This document shows, piece after piece, positions 7,381 to 16,069 of a DNA stretch of 64,000 nt. The DNA is from Natronoarchaeum mannanilyticum (GTDB lineage Archaea > Halobacteriota > Halobacteria > Halobacteriales > Natronoarchaeaceae). Every line of letters starts with the position of its first letter. Positions within the stretch are counted from its first letter, which is position 1. The notes beneath the pieces were generated by a model, which was given only the letters and a program-made list of their open reading frames with translations, was not told the origin of the DNA and searched no databases. Where the stretch lies: positions 1,152,046 through 1,216,045 of the forward strand of contig NZ_BAAADV010000001.1 of assembly GCF_039522665.1 (NCBI RefSeq). Direction: 5' to 3'. The position numbers were made by a program, and so were the translations under genes.

Positions 7381-7965
7381 TTACTGCTCGCCGCCGAACT
7401 CGCGGTCGCCCTGGATGCGGGTCGCCTGCGGGCCCTTCTGCTCCTGGTACTTCGAGCCGCGCTCCTCGCCGTACGGTCGTTCTGCTGGCGACTTCAGTTG
7501 CGTGAACGTGAGCTGCGCGATGCGCATGTCCGGCGTCAGTGCGACGGGCGTCGTCCCGAGGTTCGACAGTTCCAGCGTGATCTGGCCCTTGTAGCCGGGA
7601 TCGACGACGCCGGCGGTGGCGTGGACGACGATCGCGATCCGGCCGAGCGACGAGCGGCCGTTCACGTGTGCGATGAGGTCATTCGGGACTTCGAGCCGCT
7701 CTTTCGTCGTGCCGAGAACGAACTCCCCGGCGTGGAGGATGTACGACTCGTCCTGCGGGACGGTCTTTTTGGTGACGTACTCCTCCATGTCCCGCTCGTT
7801 GTTCGGATCGATACACGAGATGTTCCCGTTGTCGAACTCCAGAAACTCGTCGCCGAGGCGGAAATCGACTGACGCCGGCTGCACCTGCAGGTCGGGGTCG
7901 TCGAGCGGATCGATGACGAGGTCCCCCTCCTCGAGACGCCGTAGAATATCCGCATCTGAAAGCAT
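7381..7965 (-). CDS. dcd: dCTP deaminase
   Basis: Converts dCTP to dUTP (or, in bifunctional archaeal forms, to dUMP) for thymidylate synthesis. The 194-residue protein is a trimeric dUTPase-fold enzyme: [20 protein letters not shown] at the N-terminus, [11 protein letters not shown], the central [36 protein letters not shown] with the catalytic Glu, and a C-terminal AQLTFTQL...[19 protein letters not shown] lid. A TATA-like tttaaa (about 7993-7999) lies about 28 nt upstream, consistent with a leaderless start at ATG 7965 or 7968. It is monocistronic, next to tRNA-Thr. Confidence 0.95.
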   Translation of the reverse strand: MLSDADILRRLEEGDLVIDPLDDPDLQVQPASVDFRLGDEFLEFDNGNISCIDPNNERDMEEYVTKKTVPQDESYILHAGEFVLGTTKERLEVPNDLIAHVNGRSSLGRIAIVVHATAGVVDPGYKGQITLELSNLGTTPVALTPDMRIAQLTFTQLKSPAERPYGEERGSKYQEQKGPQATRIQGDREFGGEQ

Positions 7966-8116
7966 CATACCGTGTCCTTGCTGCAGGGGGCGCTTTAAAC
8001 ATTTGTTTGTGGCCCGTCGATCGGGTCGACCGAGAGATCACGAACCATCGGTGGGGAGGGTGGTCGGCCGTCTAAAGCCGATTCTTCCGAAAAGGCGTCT
8101 CGCAGAAATCGTCTCA

Positions 8117-8188
8117 AGCCTAGGCCGGGATTTGAACCCGGGCTCTCGTCCTTACCAAGGACGCGCTTTACCGCTAAGCTACCCAGGC
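8117..8188 (-). tRNA. tRNA-Thr (anticodon GGT)
   Basis: The minus strand folds as a cloverleaf: acceptor GCCTGGG/CCTAGGC (one G-T pair), D stem GCTT/AAGC, anticodon stem CGTCC/GGACG with loop TTGGTAA (anticodon GGT), and T arm CCGGG-TTCAAAT-CCCGG. The discriminator is T. No intron and no encoded CCA are seen. Confidence 0.95.
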
Positions 8189-8261
8189 GCATATCCTGAT
8201 TGCCGGGATGCGATTTTAGGCGTTTCGATTCGGCCGCCCCGCGGCACGCGGTGTCGTGGGG

Positions 8262-8954
8262 TCAGGGATCCGTCGCGGACCGGACCTGATCGTCGGCGGC
8301 GCCGTCGCTCGGCGTCGAACCGAGGAAGGCGCCCAGCCCGTCGCCGAACAGCGCCGCGGCGGGCGGCAAGGGGAGTTCGGTCGTCCGGCCGAGTTCCGTC
8401 GCGACCTGCATGAGCCGGGGTCTGGCCGGGGCGGCCTCGGCGGTGACGCCGTCGGCCGCCGTGGTGCCCGCGATCACCGCGAGTTCGAGGACCGAGGTCT
8501 CCAGCGCGCGGTCCAGCGCGCGGGCGTCCTCGGGGTCGGCGTCGCGCCGGAGCGTCTGGTCGCGCCCGAACGAGCGGACGACGTCGACTGCCGCGTCGGC
8601 GGCGTCCGTGCGCGCGAGGAGGTAGAATCCCCGCGAGACGAGCACGTCCGCGGCGAGGACGGCGAGGTTGGGCTCGACGTGGTCGGCGGGGTCGCGGTCG
8701 GCCCACGGTTCGTCGTGGGCGAGGCTGCGAGTGAGCCGGAGCCCCTCGTAGATGAGCTGGACGCCGGCGCCGCGGTCCGCGACCGGCTCGGTCGGCACCG
8801 ACTCGTCGACGGCGCGGGCGCTCAACAGTACGAGCGCGCCGGGAGCCATCGAGGCGTCCGCGAGCGCGTCGTCGATCTCCTCGCGGAGCCGTGGCGGCTC
8901 GATGTCGGCGACGGCGTCGGTGGCTGCGCGCCGTATCCTCGCGGCGTCGTCCAT
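8262..8954 (-). CDS. Hypothetical helical protein, distantly polyprenyl-synthetase-like
   Basis: A 230-residue Ala/Asp/Arg-rich all-helical protein starting at ATG 8952-8954 (MDDAARIRRAATDAVADIEP). Segments such as GAGVQLIYEGLRLTRSLAHDEPW and NLAVLAADVLVSRGFYLLART recall the helical core of trans-isoprenyl diphosphate synthases, but the Asp-rich catalytic motifs (DDxxD) are absent. It is therefore either a non-catalytic relative or a convergent helical fold. It lies alone between tRNA-Thr and a divergent enoyl-CoA hydratase gene. An upstream in-frame start (residue -24) adds a basic segment unlike the rest and was not used. Confidence 0.65.
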   Translation of the reverse strand: MDDAARIRRAATDAVADIEPPRLREEIDDALADASMAPGALVLLSARAVDESVPTEPVADRGAGVQLIYEGLRLTRSLAHDEPWADRDPADHVEPNLAVLAADVLVSRGFYLLARTDAADAAVDVVRSFGRDQTLRRDADPEDARALDRALETSVLELAVIAGTTAADGVTAEAAPARPRLMQVATELGRTTELPLPPAAALFGDGLGAFLGSTPSDGAADDQVRSATDP

Positions 8955-9131
8955 CACCGCGCTGCTAGGGAAAGGACAGGCAAAGACCTTTGGAAACGCC
9001 CGGCGGCGGCTGCGAGGCGACCGCAACGGGACGGCGACGCGCGATGCCGACGCGATCGTTTGCGAGCGCGAGGGACCGCGGAACTGCGACGACGCCGGAA
9101 CCTACACGGTCGCGGGCGCTCCACACGGCGT

Positions 9132-9848
9132 ATGATCGAGACCGAAGTTCGGGACGACGTTCGGACGGTGCGGCTGACCCGACCGGAGCGTCGGAACGCG
9201 CTGACGCCGGCGGCGCTCGACGAGCTCGCCGCGGCGATCGAGGACGCCGACGAGCCCGTGGTGTACCTGGCCGGCGCGGGGTCGGCGTTCTGTGCCGGCG
9301 CGGATCTCGACGCCGTGGCCGACCTCGACGACGAAGAGCGCGCTCGGGCGTTCGCCCGGCGAGGCCAGCGCGTCGCGCGGACGATCGAGACGGCCGAGAG
9401 CGCAGTCGTGGCCGGGATCGACGGGGCGGCGCGGGGCGGCGGCGTCGAGCTCGCGCTGGCCTGCGACGTGCGCGTCGCGACGCCCGCGGCGACGTTCGCC
9501 GAGCCCGGCGTCACGTTCGGGCTGTTCGGGGCCTGGGGCGGCACCGTTCGCTTGCCGGAGGTCGTCGGGCTCGGCGACGCGATGGACGTGGCGCTGTCCG
9601 GGCGCGTGCTCGACGCCGACGAGGCCCTGCGCGCGGGGCTCGTCTCGCGCGTCGTCGACGAACCCTACGCCGTCGCCGACGAGCTCGCGGGCAACGATCA
9701 CGCGGCCGTGCGCGCGGTGAAGGCGCGACTTCGCGACGACGCCGATCGCGAGACGCGAGAACGGGAGGAGGCCGACGCGTTCGCGGAACTCGCCGTCGAG
9801 CGGGCGGGAACGCGGAACGAGGACTCGCGCGGACGCGAGGAGAACTGA
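9132..9848 (+). CDS. Enoyl-CoA hydratase/isomerase family protein
   Basis: A 238-residue crotonase-fold protein. Seen: the N-terminal RLTRPERRNALTPAALDEL, the oxyanion-hole segment AGSAFCAGADLDAV (about residues 48-61), and the second oxyanion loop IDGAARGGGVELALACDVRVA (about residues 96-116). It also has the FAEPGVTFGLFGAWGGTVRLPEVVG region where hydratases carry catalytic glutamates; the second canonical Glu position appears as Phe/Leu-rich sequence, so the exact reaction (hydration, isomerisation or other) is uncertain. The family acts on CoA thioesters, usually in fatty-acid or amino-acid breakdown. It stands alone, so the pathway is not indicated by neighbours. Confidence 0.88.
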   Translation: MIETEVRDDVRTVRLTRPERRNALTPAALDELAAAIEDADEPVVYLAGAGSAFCAGADLDAVADLDDEERARAFARRGQRVARTIETAESAVVAGIDGAARGGGVELALACDVRVATPAATFAEPGVTFGLFGAWGGTVRLPEVVGLGDAMDVALSGRVLDADEALRAGLVSRVVDEPYAVADELAGNDHAAVRAVKARLRDDADRETREREEADAFAELAVERAGTRNEDSRGREEN

Positions 9849-9956
9849 GGCGGCCGTCGAGAGTGGTGGTTGTCGAGCGGCAGCTGTCGGTCGCGGCGGT
9901 GTCGTCCGCGGCAGAGAGCCGACAGCTTTGATACGGCGAAGCACCCAGTCGGTAGC

Positions 9957-10637
9957 ATGCCCGACTGCGACTACTGCGACGACTCGTTTGCCGACGAGTC
10001 GTCGTATCTCGATCACCTGAAGTCCGATCACCGCGGCGAGCTCGGAGCGATCGACCGCCGCCGGATCGACGCCGACGACGATGACGAGGGGGGGCGCGAC
10101 CTGGCGCTGTACGCCGTCGGCATCATCGGCGTCGCGCTGATCGCCGGCCTTCTCACCTACGTCGTCATCTCGGGAGCGCTCGGCGGCGGGGGCGGCGACG
10201 GCGAGCTCGGTCAACAGGGGGCGGCGCCGAACCCGCCCGGCTTCGACCTCGGGCCCGCCGGCGAAGATCAGGTATACCAGCCGTACGGACAGACGCACTA
10301 CCACGGCGAGATCAGCGTGACCGTCGGCGGCCAGGAAATCGACTTTACTCGGTCGGCGTTCCAGCATCCCGCCGCCAGCCCGGCGTTCCACTTCGAGCGG
10401 GGCGAGGCGCGCTGGCACGGCCACGCCAACGGCGTCACGCTGGAGTACGCCCTCGAGACGACGGCCTTCGGCGTCACCGAGAACACGTTCTACTACGACG
10501 GGACGCTGTACGACGGCAGCGAGGACGGGACGACCGTGCGCTACGAAGTCAACGGCGAGACGGTCGACCCCGAGACGTACGTGCTCGAGGAGAACGACTA
10601 CATCGAGGTCGTGGCGACGAACGAGTCGAGCGGCTGA
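9957..10637 (+). CDS. Membrane-anchored protein with N-terminal C2H2 zinc finger
   Basis: A 226-residue protein. Residues 4-24 form a C2H2 finger (CDYC...HLKSDH), then an acidic linker, one transmembrane helix at about residues 49-72 (LALYAVGIIGVALIAGLLTYVVISGAL), a Gly-rich spacer and a C-terminal domain of about 140 residues. That domain contains THYHGEISV, a HWxxxGH-like stretch (EARWHGHANG) and VLEENDYIEVVATNES, and is probably beta-rich. The topology suggests the zinc finger is cytoplasmic and the large domain outside. The His-rich outer domain could bind metal. No known family function is assigned. Confidence 0.75.
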   Translation: MPDCDYCDDSFADESSYLDHLKSDHRGELGAIDRRRIDADDDDEGGRDLALYAVGIIGVALIAGLLTYVVISGALGGGGGDGELGQQGAAPNPPGFDLGPAGEDQVYQPYGQTHYHGEISVTVGGQEIDFTRSAFQHPAASPAFHFERGEARWHGHANGVTLEYALETTAFGVTENTFYYDGTLYDGSEDGTTVRYEVNGETVDPETYVLEENDYIEVVATNESSG

Positions 10638-10683
10638 CGGATCGCGGCGGACGGATCGGCGACCGACGAACCGACCGAGTAAC

Positions 10684-11472
10684 TCAGCGCTCGGGCGACG
10701 GCGGCATCGCGCGCTTGTGGGCGCTGCGCTCGTACATCGCCCGGACGCGATCGACAGTTTCGACGTCGACGTCGACCAGCCGCGCGGTCGCCGTCGCGGG
10801 GACGTCGCCGTCGATATGCAGCGCCAGAATCGGATCGAGCGTGTCGTACGCGATTCCGAGCTCGCCTTCGTCGGTCTGGCCGCTCCAGAGGCCCGCCGTC
10901 GGCGGCTTCTCGACGAGATCGTCGGGGACGCCGACGGCGCGGGCGAGCTGGCGCACCTGCTGCTTGTAGAGGTTGCCGATCGGGTGACAGTCGACGGCGC
11001 CGTCGCCGTACTTCGTGTAGTACCCCACCAGCGCCTCGCTCCGGTTGCCGGTGCCCAGCACCAGCTGATCCTCGTGGTTCGCGACGAGGTAGTTGAGCAC
11101 AGCTCGCGTCCGCGCGCGAGCGTTGCCGACAGCCGTCTCGTCGCCCTCGCTGTCGGGGTAGGCGTCGACGAACCGCTCGACGATCGGCTGGATCTCGATC
11201 ACGTCGTACTCGATGCCGAGATCGCTGGCCACGCGCTCGGCGTCGCTCATGTTGTCCTCGCGGCTGACCGTCCCGGGCATCACGAGCCCGCGCAGCCCGT
11301 CCTCGCCGAGCGCCTCGACTGTGAGGTGCGCGGTGAGCGTGCTGTCGATGCCGCCCGAGAGCCCCAGCACGGCGCCGTCTGCGCCCGCGGCGTCGACCCG
11401 GTCGGCGATGAACTCCGTAATGTGCTCGCGCCGAATCGCGAGCTCTTCTTCGGAGAAGCGTAGGTCCACCAT
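10684..11472 (-). CDS. nadE: NH3-dependent NAD+ synthetase
   Basis: Amidates nicotinate adenine dinucleotide to NAD+ using ATP and ammonia. The 262-residue protein has the ATP-pyrophosphatase P-loop VLGLSGGIDSTLTAHL (about residues 37-52), MPGTVSREDNMSDAERVASDLG, NARARTRAVLNYLVAN and the C-terminal GTGNRSEALVGYYTKYGDGAVDCHPIGNLYKQQV and EKPPTAGLWSGQTDEGELG blocks. There is no glutaminase domain, so it is the short ammonia-dependent type. The start VDLRFSEEELA (GTG at 11472) or the ATG one codon upstream are both possible. Confidence 0.95.
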   Translation of the reverse strand: MVDLRFSEEELAIRREHITEFIADRVDAAGADGAVLGLSGGIDSTLTAHLTVEALGEDGLRGLVMPGTVSREDNMSDAERVASDLGIEYDVIEIQPIVERFVDAYPDSEGDETAVGNARARTRAVLNYLVANHEDQLVLGTGNRSEALVGYYTKYGDGAVDCHPIGNLYKQQVRQLARAVGVPDDLVEKPPTAGLWSGQTDEGELGIAYDTLDPILALHIDGDVPATATARLVDVDVETVDRVRAMYERSAHKRAMPPSPER

Positions 11473-11628
11473 CACGCCGGAATTGGTGCGTGATCGTCTA
11501 ATAGCTGTTCGTTTCGCGCAAATATCGGAGTCGTCTGAGCGCCAAACGTGCGTGATTCTCGAAGTCCTTGGAGGGGCTCAAAGGTACGTCCGCCAGGATT
11601 TACGGGCATCGAGTCGGATTATTATAGT

Positions 11629-11835
11629 ATGGATCCGGACGCGCAACGGACGGTCGCGGCCTGGGCGGTGCTCCTGCTCGGGGGCGTCGGCTGCGGCGTC
11701 ATGTTTACGCTACTCGAGGGTGCTGACGCCGGCTCGGTGCTCAGAACGTACGCATTCGGAATCGCAATCGCGGTCGCCGCCGGCACGGTGCCACTTCCCG
11801 GTAGCCTCGACCGTTTGCATCCGCTCGGGGACTGA
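11629..11835 (+). CDS. Small two-helix membrane protein
   Basis: A 68-residue protein (MDPDAQRTVAAWAVLLLGGVGCGVMF...). It has two predicted transmembrane helices at about residues 9-28 and 38-58, joined by a short loop EGADAGSVLR. A Cys lies in the first helix. The ATG at 11629 is preferred over an upstream frame start because the added residues are not protein-like. Function unknown; it is isolated between nadE and the tRNA-Gly region. Confidence 0.55.
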   Translation: MDPDAQRTVAAWAVLLLGGVGCGVMFTLLEGADAGSVLRTYAFGIAIAVAAGTVPLPGSLDRLHPLGD

Positions 11836-11902
11836 CGATCGGCCGACGGAAGCGCTACGTTCAAGTGCGGGCATCTTCAAGCAGTTTCTACGCTGCGCGA
11901 GC

Positions 11903-12026
11903 GCGCCGGTGGTGAGCAGACCGAAGGTCTGCGATCCTCGGCGCGAGTGAGCAAAGCGAACGAGCGCCGGTGTTGAGACGGACGAAGTCCGTCGATGCAC
12001 GGCGCATGAGGAACGACGTGACGAAT
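11903..12026 (+). repeat. Two tandem hairpin units upstream of tRNA-Gly
   Basis: Two adjacent units (11903-11963 and 11964-12026) share one design. Each has an outer stem GCGCCG/CGGCGC enclosing an inner hairpin with a GAA loop. The inner stems differ in sequence (CAGACC/GGTCTG and ACGGAC/GTCCGT) yet both pair perfectly. The units end in a gag-tga-gcgaacga-like segment common near haloarchaeal tRNA genes. Their 5' ends match the first 9-11 nt of the following tRNA-Gly. Confidence 0.6.
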
Positions 12027-12097
12027 GCGCCGGTGGTCTAGTGGTAGGACATGAGCTTCCCAAGCTCATAGCCCGGGTTCAATTCCCGGCCGGCGCA
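12027..12097 (+). tRNA. tRNA-Gly (anticodon CCC)
   Basis: Cloverleaf with acceptor GCGCCGG/CCGGCGC, D arm GTCTAGTGGTAGGAC, anticodon stem TGAGC/GCTCA with loop TTCCCAA (anticodon CCC), T arm CCGGG-TTCAATT-CCCGG, and discriminator A. No intron. Its last 24 nt are duplicated downstream at 12201-12224. Confidence 0.95.
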
Positions 12098-12200
12098 TTT
12101 CTCGGTCCGAACGGACGTGAGGACCGTGTATGCGGAACGGAGGGAATTGAATCACGCGAGTCGCAGCGCGCGAACGGAGTGAGCGCGACCGTCTCGCAGT

Positions 12201-12224
12201 CGGGTTCAATTCCCGGCCGGCGCA
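12201..12224 (+). repeat. Duplicate of the tRNA-Gly 3' end (att-like)
   Basis: A 24-nt exact copy of tRNA-Gly positions 12074-12097 (T arm plus 3' acceptor strand and discriminator). The rest of 12098-12405 contains no gene. It holds gaacggagtgagcg-type short repeats and two similar phrases (tgtatgcggaacgg near 12129 and tgtacgcggaacgg near 12304). Such 3'-tRNA duplications are the usual mark of tRNA-targeted integration. Confidence 0.65.
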
Positions 12225-12405
12225 CTTCTGCGAGGTCGTCGCGAACGAAGTGAGCGATTGCTCGAAGCGACTCGCCGCTTCGGTGAACGGGCGCGCAGAG
12301 CTGTGTACGCGGAACGGGGACTGAGACAGGCCACGAAGCAAGGCTGGATAGCTGGCGGCAAAATCATAGCCGCTTTGTGTCTCACACGGCTGTAGTCGGG
12401 TAAGA

Positions 12406-13182
12406 ATGGTACACGTCAGCGTCATCGGATGCGGAAACATGGGGAGCGCCCTCATTCGGGGACTCTCGAGAACCGGCAATCACACGATCACGGCCTGCGA
12501 CGTCGACGAATCCGCGCTCGACGCGGTCGACGAGTACTGCGCGACGACCACGACTGATCTCGCGACCGCGGCCGAGGCGCCGGTCGTGTTCGTCGTCGTC
12601 AAACCCGATCTGACGGCGGCGATCGTCGACGACCTCGATCTCGCGGACGACCAGACGCTCGTCTCGATCGCCGCGGGCGTCTCGACCGACGCGCTCGAAC
12701 CGCGGACGGACGCCCGCGTCGTGCGCGTCATGCCGAACCTCGCAGCCGCGACGGGAGACATGGCGGCGGCCGTCGCCGGCGACGAGCTCACCGACGACGT
12801 CGTCGAACTGCTCGACGACGCCGGCGTGTTCGTCGAGATCGACGAGGACCGGATGCACACCTCGACCGCGGTCAACGGGAGCGGCCCCGCCTTCGTCTTC
12901 TACCTGATCAAGGCGATGATGGACGCGGGCGTCGACAGCGGATTGAACCCCGACGAGGCGAAGGTCCTCGCCGCACAGACGTTCAAGGGCGCCGCCGAGA
13001 CGGTGCTTCGCTCGGATGAATCCATCGACCAGCTCATCGAGGACGTCTGTTCGCCGAAAGGAACGACCATCGAAGGAATGGAAGTGCTTCGAGAGAGCAC
13101 CGTCGACGAGGCGGTCGCGGACGCCGTCGCCGCCGCGGAGCGGCGATCCGAGGAACTAGCCGGGGAGGCCGACGATGAGTGA
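12406..13182 (+). CDS. proC: Pyrroline-5-carboxylate reductase
   Basis: Last step of proline synthesis: NAD(P)H-dependent reduction of pyrroline-5-carboxylate. The 258-residue protein opens with the Rossmann motif [17 protein letters not shown], has [15 protein letters not shown], the [13 protein letters not shown] block, and the C-terminal signature [23 protein letters not shown] followed by [13 protein letters not shown] and [13 protein letters not shown]. Length is normal. It is the first gene of proC-proB-proA, with an 8-nt overlap into proB, so the entire proline pathway from glutamate is one operon. Confidence 0.97.
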   Translation: MVHVSVIGCGNMGSALIRGLSRTGNHTITACDVDESALDAVDEYCATTTTDLATAAEAPVVFVVVKPDLTAAIVDDLDLADDQTLVSIAAGVSTDALEPRTDARVVRVMPNLAAATGDMAAAVAGDELTDDVVELLDDAGVFVEIDEDRMHTSTAVNGSGPAFVFYLIKAMMDAGVDSGLNPDEAKVLAAQTFKGAAETVLRSDESIDQLIEDVCSPKGTTIEGMEVLRESTVDEAVADAVAAAERRSEELAGEADDE

Positions 13183-14038
13183 GACGTTCGAGCTGACCGA
13201 GACCGTCGATTCGGACGCCGTCGACGAGGCTCGCGAGCTCGCGGCGAGTGCCGAACTGGTCGTCGTCAAGGCGGGGACGAACTCGCTGACCGACGAGCAG
13301 TCGAATCTCGACGAGGCGAAGGTGAACAAGCTCGTCGAGGACGTGATGGATCTCCGCCGACAGGGCAAGCAGGTCCTGCTCGTCTCGTCCGGCGCGGTCG
13401 GCGCGGGGAAGGGGCTGGTCGACCTGACCGACGAGACGGTCGAGGAGTCCCAGGCGCTGTCGACGGTGGGCCAGTCCCAGCTCATGCGCCAGTACACGGA
13501 GAGCTTCGAGCGGTTCGACCAGACCGTCGCACAGCTCCTCCTGACGGAGAACGACCTCGACGATCCCGACCGGTTCACCAACTTCACGAACACCGTCGAG
13601 ACGCTGCTCGAGTGGGACATCGTGCCGATCATCAACGAGAACGACGCCGTCGCGACCGAGGAGCTTCGCATCGGCGACAACGACATGCTGTCGTCGTCGG
13701 TCGCGATCGGCGTCGAGGCGGACCTGCTGGTCACGCTCACGGACGTCGACGGCGTGTACACGGGGAACCCGAAGCACGATCCCTCGGCCGAGCGCATCGA
13801 CGCCGTCGGGAGCAACTACGGGGCGGTCCAGGAGCTCGTCACCGAGAGTTCGTCGGAGTCGTTCGGCGGCATCCAGACGAAAGTGTCCGGCGCGCGCTCC
13901 GCGAGCGAGCACGGCATCCCGGCGATCATCGCAAAGTCTACCGAGGACGACGTGTTAGACAAGATCAGCGCCGAGAAGACGGTCGGGACGCTGTTCGTCC
14001 CGATAAACAACAAGGGAGATCACGAGGACGATGACTGA
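13175..14038 (+). CDS. proB: Glutamate 5-kinase
   Basis: Phosphorylates glutamate to glutamyl 5-phosphate, the first step of proline synthesis. The 287-residue amino-acid kinase fold shows [94 protein letters not shown] and [22 protein letters not shown]. There is an N-terminal extension of about 25 residues, and the C-terminal PUA domain found in many bacterial enzymes is missing, as is common in archaea. It overlaps proC by 8 nt and proA by 8 nt, indicating translational coupling. Confidence 0.95.
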   Translation: MSETFELTETVDSDAVDEARELAASAELVVVKAGTNSLTDEQSNLDEAKVNKLVEDVMDLRRQGKQVLLVSSGAVGAGKGLVDLTDETVEESQALSTVGQSQLMRQYTESFERFDQTVAQLLLTENDLDDPDRFTNFTNTVETLLEWDIVPIINENDAVATEELRIGDNDMLSSSVAIGVEADLLVTLTDVDGVYTGNPKHDPSAERIDAVGSNYGAVQELVTESSSESFGGIQTKVSGARSASEHGIPAIIAKSTEDDVLDKISAEKTVGTLFVPINNKGDHEDDD

Positions 14039-15362
14039 GAAATCGACCGAAGCCAAAGTGGAGGAGGCACAGACGGCCGCGCTGCGGATCGCGGGGCTAT
14101 CCGACGAGGCGCGAGCGGACGCGCTGGAGTCGATCGCGGACGCGATCGACGCGAACCGCGAGGAGATCCTCGCGGCGAACGAAAAAGACGTCGCCGAGGC
14201 CGAACAGCTCCTCGAAGCCGGGGAGTACACGCAGGCGCTCGTCGACCGGCTCGAGCTCTCGCCCTCGAAACTGGAGAGTATCGCGGAGATGGTTCGGAGC
14301 GTCGCCGACCAGGAGGATCCGCTCGGGAAGACCCAGACGGCCCGGGAGCTCGACGAGGATCTGGAGCTGTACAAGAACACCGTTCCCATCGGCGTCGTCG
14401 GGACGATCTTCGAGTCCAGGCCCGACGCGCTCGTCCAGATCGCCGCGCTCTGCTTGCGGTCGGGGAACGCGGTGATCCTCAAGGGCGGCAGCGAGGCGAG
14501 CCACTCGAACCGCGTGCTCTTCGAGCTGATCGAGGAGGCGACGGCCGACGTGCCCGACGGCTGGGCGCAGCTCATCGAGGCGCGCGCCGACGTGGACACC
14601 GTCCTCGAAATGGACGACTCGATCGACCTCGTCATGCCGCGCGGTAGCTCCGAGTTCGTGAGCTACATCCAGGACAACACGAGCATCCCGGTCCTCGGGC
14701 ACACCGAAGGCGTCTGTCACGTCTACGTCGACGCGGACGCCGACCTCTCGATGGCGACCGACATCGCGTACGACGCGAAGGTCCAGTACCCCGCGGTGTG
14801 CAACGCCGTCGAGACGCTGCTCGTCCACGAGGACGTCGCCGAGGAGTTCCTGCCGATGATCGCCGAGCGGTACGAGGACGCCGGCGTCGAGATGCGCGGC
14901 GACGAGGCGTCGAGAGCGATCGTGCCGATGGAAGAAGCAAGCGACGCCGACTGGGAAACCGAGTACGGCGACCTCGTCGTCGCCGTCAGGGTCGTCGAGT
15001 CGCTCCGCGAGGCGACCGGCCACATCACGGCGCACGGCTCGAAACACACCGATTCGATCGTGACCGACGACTCGGATCGCGCCGCCCGGTTCATGCGGAG
15101 CCTCGACTCGGCCAGCGTGTTCCACAACGCCTCGACGCGCTTCGCCGACGGCTACCGCTACGGGCTCGGCGCCGAGGTCGGGATCAGCACCGGAAAGATC
15201 CACGCGCGCGGTCCCGTCGGCCTCGAAGGGCTCACCACGTACCAGTACTACCTCGAAGGCGACGGCCAGATCGTCGGCACGTACGCCGGCGCCGACGCGA
15301 AACCGTTCGTCCACGAGGACTTCGACGGCTCGTGGACGCCGGGCTCGCTGTCCGACCGGTAG
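14031..15362 (+). CDS. proA: Glutamate-5-semialdehyde dehydrogenase
   Basis: NADPH-dependent reduction of glutamyl 5-phosphate to the semialdehyde. The 443-residue aldehyde-dehydrogenase-fold protein shows [35 protein letters not shown], the [14 protein letters not shown] block, [15 protein letters not shown], the catalytic Cys in [14 protein letters not shown], and the C-terminal [36 protein letters not shown]. It completes the proC-proB-proA operon. Confidence 0.97.
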   Translation: MTEKSTEAKVEEAQTAALRIAGLSDEARADALESIADAIDANREEILAANEKDVAEAEQLLEAGEYTQALVDRLELSPSKLESIAEMVRSVADQEDPLGKTQTARELDEDLELYKNTVPIGVVGTIFESRPDALVQIAALCLRSGNAVILKGGSEASHSNRVLFELIEEATADVPDGWAQLIEARADVDTVLEMDDSIDLVMPRGSSEFVSYIQDNTSIPVLGHTEGVCHVYVDADADLSMATDIAYDAKVQYPAVCNAVETLLVHEDVAEEFLPMIAERYEDAGVEMRGDEASRAIVPMEEASDADWETEYGDLVVAVRVVESLREATGHITAHGSKHTDSIVTDDSDRAARFMRSLDSASVFHNASTRFADGYRYGLGAEVGISTGKIHARGPVGLEGLTTYQYYLEGDGQIVGTYAGADAKPFVHEDFDGSWTPGSLSDR

Positions 15363-15420
15363 CCGTCGACGCGTCGGCGTGACGCCACGCTTTTGCCGTC
15401 CAGTCGACCACCTTTCGTCA

Positions 15421-16008
15421 ATGACCGACATCGACCGCGCCGCCGAAGCGATCCGAGCGGGCGAGCTCGTCGTCTACCCGACCGAGACCGTCTACGGCCT
15501 CGGGGCCGACGCGCTGGACGCCGACGCCGTCGAGCGGGCGTTCGCGGCGAAGGGCCGCCCGCGCTCGAACCCGATGTCGCTGGGCGTGCCGGACGTCGAG
15601 ACCGCCGCCGAGTACGTCGACCCGACCGAGCGCGAGCGGGCGTTCATGCGCGAGTTCCTGCCGGGCCCGGTGACGGTCGTCTGCGAGCGCCGCGAGTCGG
15701 TTCCGGACGTGCTCACCGCGGGGAAGGACCGCGTCGGGGTGCGCGTGCCGGATCACGAACTGGCCCTGGAGTTGCTGGAGGCCGTCGCTCCCACCCCGAT
15801 CACCGCGACCAGCGCGAACGTCAGCGGGCGGGCGAGCGTCCTTCGATCGGAGGACCTGGACGACGAGATCCGCGAGGACGCCGCGGTCGTGCTCGACGGC
15901 GGCGAGACGGCGGGCACGGAGAGCACGGTCGTCGACGTGAGCGCCGGCACGATCCACCGGCGGGGCGCGATGGCCGACGAGATCGAGGCGTGGCTCGACG
16001 AGCACTGA
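15421..16008 (+). CDS. L-threonylcarbamoyladenylate synthase (Sua5/YrdC family)
   Basis: Makes threonylcarbamoyl-AMP from threonine, bicarbonate and ATP for the tRNA t6A modification, which the KEOPS complex completes (its Cgi121 subunit is at 46.3 kb). The 195-residue protein is a single YrdC domain: IRAGELVVYPTETVYGLGADALD, FAAKGRPRSNPMSLGV, LPGPVTVVCERRESVPDVLTAG, VGVRVPDH, PITATSANVSGRAS and the terminal TESTVVDVSAGTIHRRG. It lacks the second Sua5 domain. The start at ATG 15421 is chosen because 14 upstream residues in the same frame are not family-like. It follows proA by 58 nt. Confidence 0.93.
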   Translation: MTDIDRAAEAIRAGELVVYPTETVYGLGADALDADAVERAFAAKGRPRSNPMSLGVPDVETAAEYVDPTERERAFMREFLPGPVTVVCERRESVPDVLTAGKDRVGVRVPDHELALELLEAVAPTPITATSANVSGRASVLRSEDLDDEIREDAAVVLDGGETAGTESTVVDVSAGTIHRRGAMADEIEAWLDEH

Positions 16009-16060
16009 CGCCGGAGGCGCCGCCAAAGCGTTGGCGCCGGAGGCGCTGCCATCGCCGTGC
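16009..16060. terminator. Hairpin repeat between convergent genes
   Basis: Two copies of a cgccggaggcgc hairpin unit (about 16010-16021 and 16035-16046), with a further GGCGCC.../...GGCGCC pairing between them, fill the gap between the convergent Sua5-type and Cas4-like genes. A bidirectional terminator is plausible; no T-run follows, so this is weak. Confidence 0.35.
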
Positions 16061-16069
16061 CCCCGACAG

